Assembly: GCA_023665245.1 (NCBI GenBank)
Contig: JAMPEH010000043.1
Coordinates: 1 to 14,850 of the forward strand
Length of the DNA: 14,850 nt
Reading direction: 5' to 3'
Origin: Muribaculaceae bacterium
GTDB lineage: Bacteria; Pseudomonadota; Alphaproteobacteria; Rs-D84
The position numbers were made by a program, and so were the translations under genes. Numbering within the stretch: position 1 is the stretch's first letter; every line of letters starts with the position of its first letter. This document shows positions 14,101-14,850 of the stretch, piece by piece. Under the pieces are notes generated by a model that saw only the letters and a program-made list of their open reading frames with translations, was not told where the DNA came from and made no database searches.

Positions 14101-14850
14101 TACCATCTAAGTTAAGTTGAATCTCTTTCCATACCCCTACGTGCCTTCCTTTTAAATTTTTCTCATCAGTAGTTAACTCTTTAAAAGTATAGTTTTCAGC
14201 ATTATTGCGGATGAGTTCAGCAATATCATTAGGAAGAATATCCGCTAAATCTTTGCCGCTAATTCCGTTTGAAATCTTTTCATAAATAGGGTTTAAATCA
14301 ACGTCTAAGCCATTATTAACAACCGGTTGAATATCTTTCATAAATTCAGGAATATCAACATCTGCATTATTGGAAACGTCACCATACAAACTATTTGTAT
14401 CGTTTTCAAACTCTTTAATTAACTCCTCAAGACCTTTTCCGGTAGCTCTTGTACTATCGTATTCTTTTTGGTATTCTTCCAGTTTTAATTTAGTTTGTTC
14501 TTGAAGACTGGCAATTTTCTCATCAAGTTTTTCAATTTCTTTTTGAATACTTTCTTCCGAATCTTTGCCCTCAAAATCAAGTTCAAGTCTATCTATTTTA
14601 TTTTCTAAATAGGACAAATGTTGCTTAGCTTTACTCAACTCTTTTTTGTAATAATCGAAAGAGCTTTTTGTATATCTATATGCTGAACTTTCTATATCAT
14701 CTATTTCAGCCAATTTGTCTTTATACATATTTACAGAACGTTCAAAACTTTCAACATCACTTTTAGCTCGTTTTAATTCACTATTGTAATACTGTGTTGT
14801 TTCTAATTTACCTGATAAATCTGAACGTTGATTATCAAGTTTTTGTCTTT
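11138..14850 (-). CDS. large polyvalent phage protein, probable DNA-ejection protein with metallopeptidase motif (5' end beyond window)
   Basis: The frame stays open to the right edge, so the ATG at 14728 is only internal and at least 1236 residues are coded. Numbered from that ATG: residues before 1 and up to about 115 are coiled coil. At 217-235 there is STLLHEVQHVNQ with a zinc-binding HEVQH (223-227); EVEAR (322-326) probably supplies the third ligand. IENHISHIWD (about 515), then VNDSFGGQVW (813-822) and SPDWFISTTRQ (841-851), match the conserved core of large polyvalent protein LPD38-type modules. A hydrophobic helix lies at about 900-920; the C-terminus is basic and helical. Such proteins are carried in virions and injected with DNA. 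The stop TAG overlaps the ribosome site of the next gene. Peptidase activity is inferred. Confidence 0.75.
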   Translation of the reverse strand, partial: RQKLDNQRSDLSGKLETTQYYNSELKRAKSDVESFERSVNMYKDKLAEIDDIESSAYRYTKSSFDYYKKELSKAKQHLSYLENKIDRLELDFEGKDSEESIQKEIEKLDEKIASLQEQTKLKLEEYQKEYDSTRATGKGLEELIKEFENDTNSLYGDVSNNADVDIPEFMKDIQPVVNNGLDVDLNPIYEKISNGISGKDLADILPNDIAELIRNNAENYTFKELTTDEKNLKGRHVGVWKEIQLNLDGIGNNPRSFVSTLLHEVQHVNQEVLYRKIKQKPTKDWTPEDRTYIAHYNICKRVNKNRQKYYNKHKNLIDKFRYNNFYSAEERANVISQLSKSEQNIIDTYDEIVQNYWNALFEVEARSKGAEYAKGYTEKSRYTLSRSSKTKQTNIRTPRKWNLGSDTRNSSTRYGWEDLERPNEYKSREIKPDNIQKVTKNHIRKWYGGIEKDRYDVNKNLTSFINLTKIQAKELSKKTGQKITDKMVREIMPFLRERTELPKKLNRPDLEKFYNALSNQDKARLRSFADSVSDKFQKYYENYNYARGVVPEETIENHISHIWDLDKKKKTLLTNYFLTQSRFGKTRTIETLIKGIDGFKVNGETVSFKPKTLDYAEILKISSDSLIKATHDIILADNIKTLSIGKTKLVMPKDKAPGDYIEINHPALKRWVYRGGNDEMVKIEKTDVAVHPDIADDILTVFERQKSDNAFWKAYDSVGAAMKYGELSLSGFHGFALSESSIGNAGIRKTLQHLNPLEIMDGIKNGNYFIYKNEELAKDAIEHGLSLGTPLDIQRSTIEKIKFIGKIAEVNNKILWDHLHSTYKLIAYDVLNKQALERGALTDEIKNENAQWVNDSFGGQVWQLLGVKPSQVKFAHRLMLSPDWFISTTRQATGALSSEALYKLIDKVQYQKAKRVAQILGFVGETQEGSGARGKSGRKFLIKSALVMMLGVYNIINACFREKDRKEHPEYYKNMTPWDYSIWSNGDSTDDMSLRMMPYIFIGRNKDGSARYLRLGKQFREVPELLAKPVEKVSPKLNPVINTGSKVAFGKDVANNIKSMNGENAFLDQDIWNGYGKYATKKQGADLAVGRAKVLGKSFAPYIMQNAVNEKHNNSAWDFVAQTSNGLSPYKIKNKYKTAFERGYGQKKIDDITKRAYRDGLNIEQIQKAQKDATNTLRTEYTSQYRNKIEKAIKDNSTVQISKIKQDMAKHHIPVNEQRIIYDKVYKSYMKKLNKE

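Noticed and set aside
4251..14850. Reassignment of TAG to glutamine in the phage
   Set aside because: Two in-frame TAGs have coding-like sequence beyond them, but the giant ORF and the other phage genes contain no internal TAG over 10 kb, which would be unlikely under a recoded, AT-rich genome. TAG also ends the giant gene within an ideal ribosome site.

Overview
The window is strongly AT-rich and has two parts: bacterial chromosome at about 1-4050, and the late end of a phage or prophage at about 4100-14850. The host genes are rsmA (truncated by the left edge), ispE, a TPR lipoprotein- or secreted-type protein, a metallo-beta-lactamase-fold hydrolase and an unrecognised glycine/lysine-rich protein. 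The rsmA-ispE pair, the MEP isoprenoid pathway, the low GC and the style of the hypothetical proteins would fit a gut bacterium, possibly Gastranaerophilales (Vampirovibrionia/Melainabacteria). That assignment is an impression from protein style, not proven by the sequence; Firmicutes or another AT-rich gut lineage remain possible.

Layout. 1-1385 (+): rsmA and ispE overlap by 17 bp. 1391-2877 (-): MBL hydrolase followed by the TPR gene, coupled by an ATGA overlap and driven by a near-consensus sigma70 promoter at 2908-2936; the pair converges on ispE with 5 bp between stop codons. 2937-3779 (+): a leader and the unrecognised 230-residue protein. 3780-4250: no certain gene, but dense with signals. 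It holds a perfect 12-bp inverted repeat, a second copy of a 34-bp element also found in the leader of the previous gene, a small hairpin-closed transcript candidate with an intrinsic terminator, a possible 44-codon ORF, two tandem helical-turn repeats, and the terminator of the phage operon. The host/phage junction should lie here.

4251-14850 (-): one phage late operon read right to left. In transcription order it holds a giant polyvalent (probably DNA-ejection) protein with an HExxH peptidase motif, open at the right edge; a small membrane-anchored coiled-coil protein; a small helical protein; a tail/fibre protein; a GDSG-type adaptor; a short coiled-coil fibre; a BspA-like leucine-rich-repeat fibre; a collar-type fibre; the large terminase; and an AmpD/PGRP-type amidase endolysin. 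Genes overlap or lie close together, mostly with clear Shine-Dalgarno sequences (AAGGAG or GGGGG) at the stop of the preceding gene. Ejection protein, then fibres, then terminase, then lysis recalls podoviruses. Capsid, portal, small terminase, integrase and repressor are not in the window, so prophage versus other phage sequence is inferred only from attachment to host genes.

The most interesting points are: (i) the duplicated 34-bp element and structured small transcript at the junction; (ii) two neighbouring fibres that share a module although one ends in leucine-rich repeats and the other is a collar domain split by about 480 residues; (iii) coding-like sequence upstream of the annotated terminase start, behind an in-frame TAG; (iv) the adaptor and short fibre lying in the same frame, separated by one TAG.
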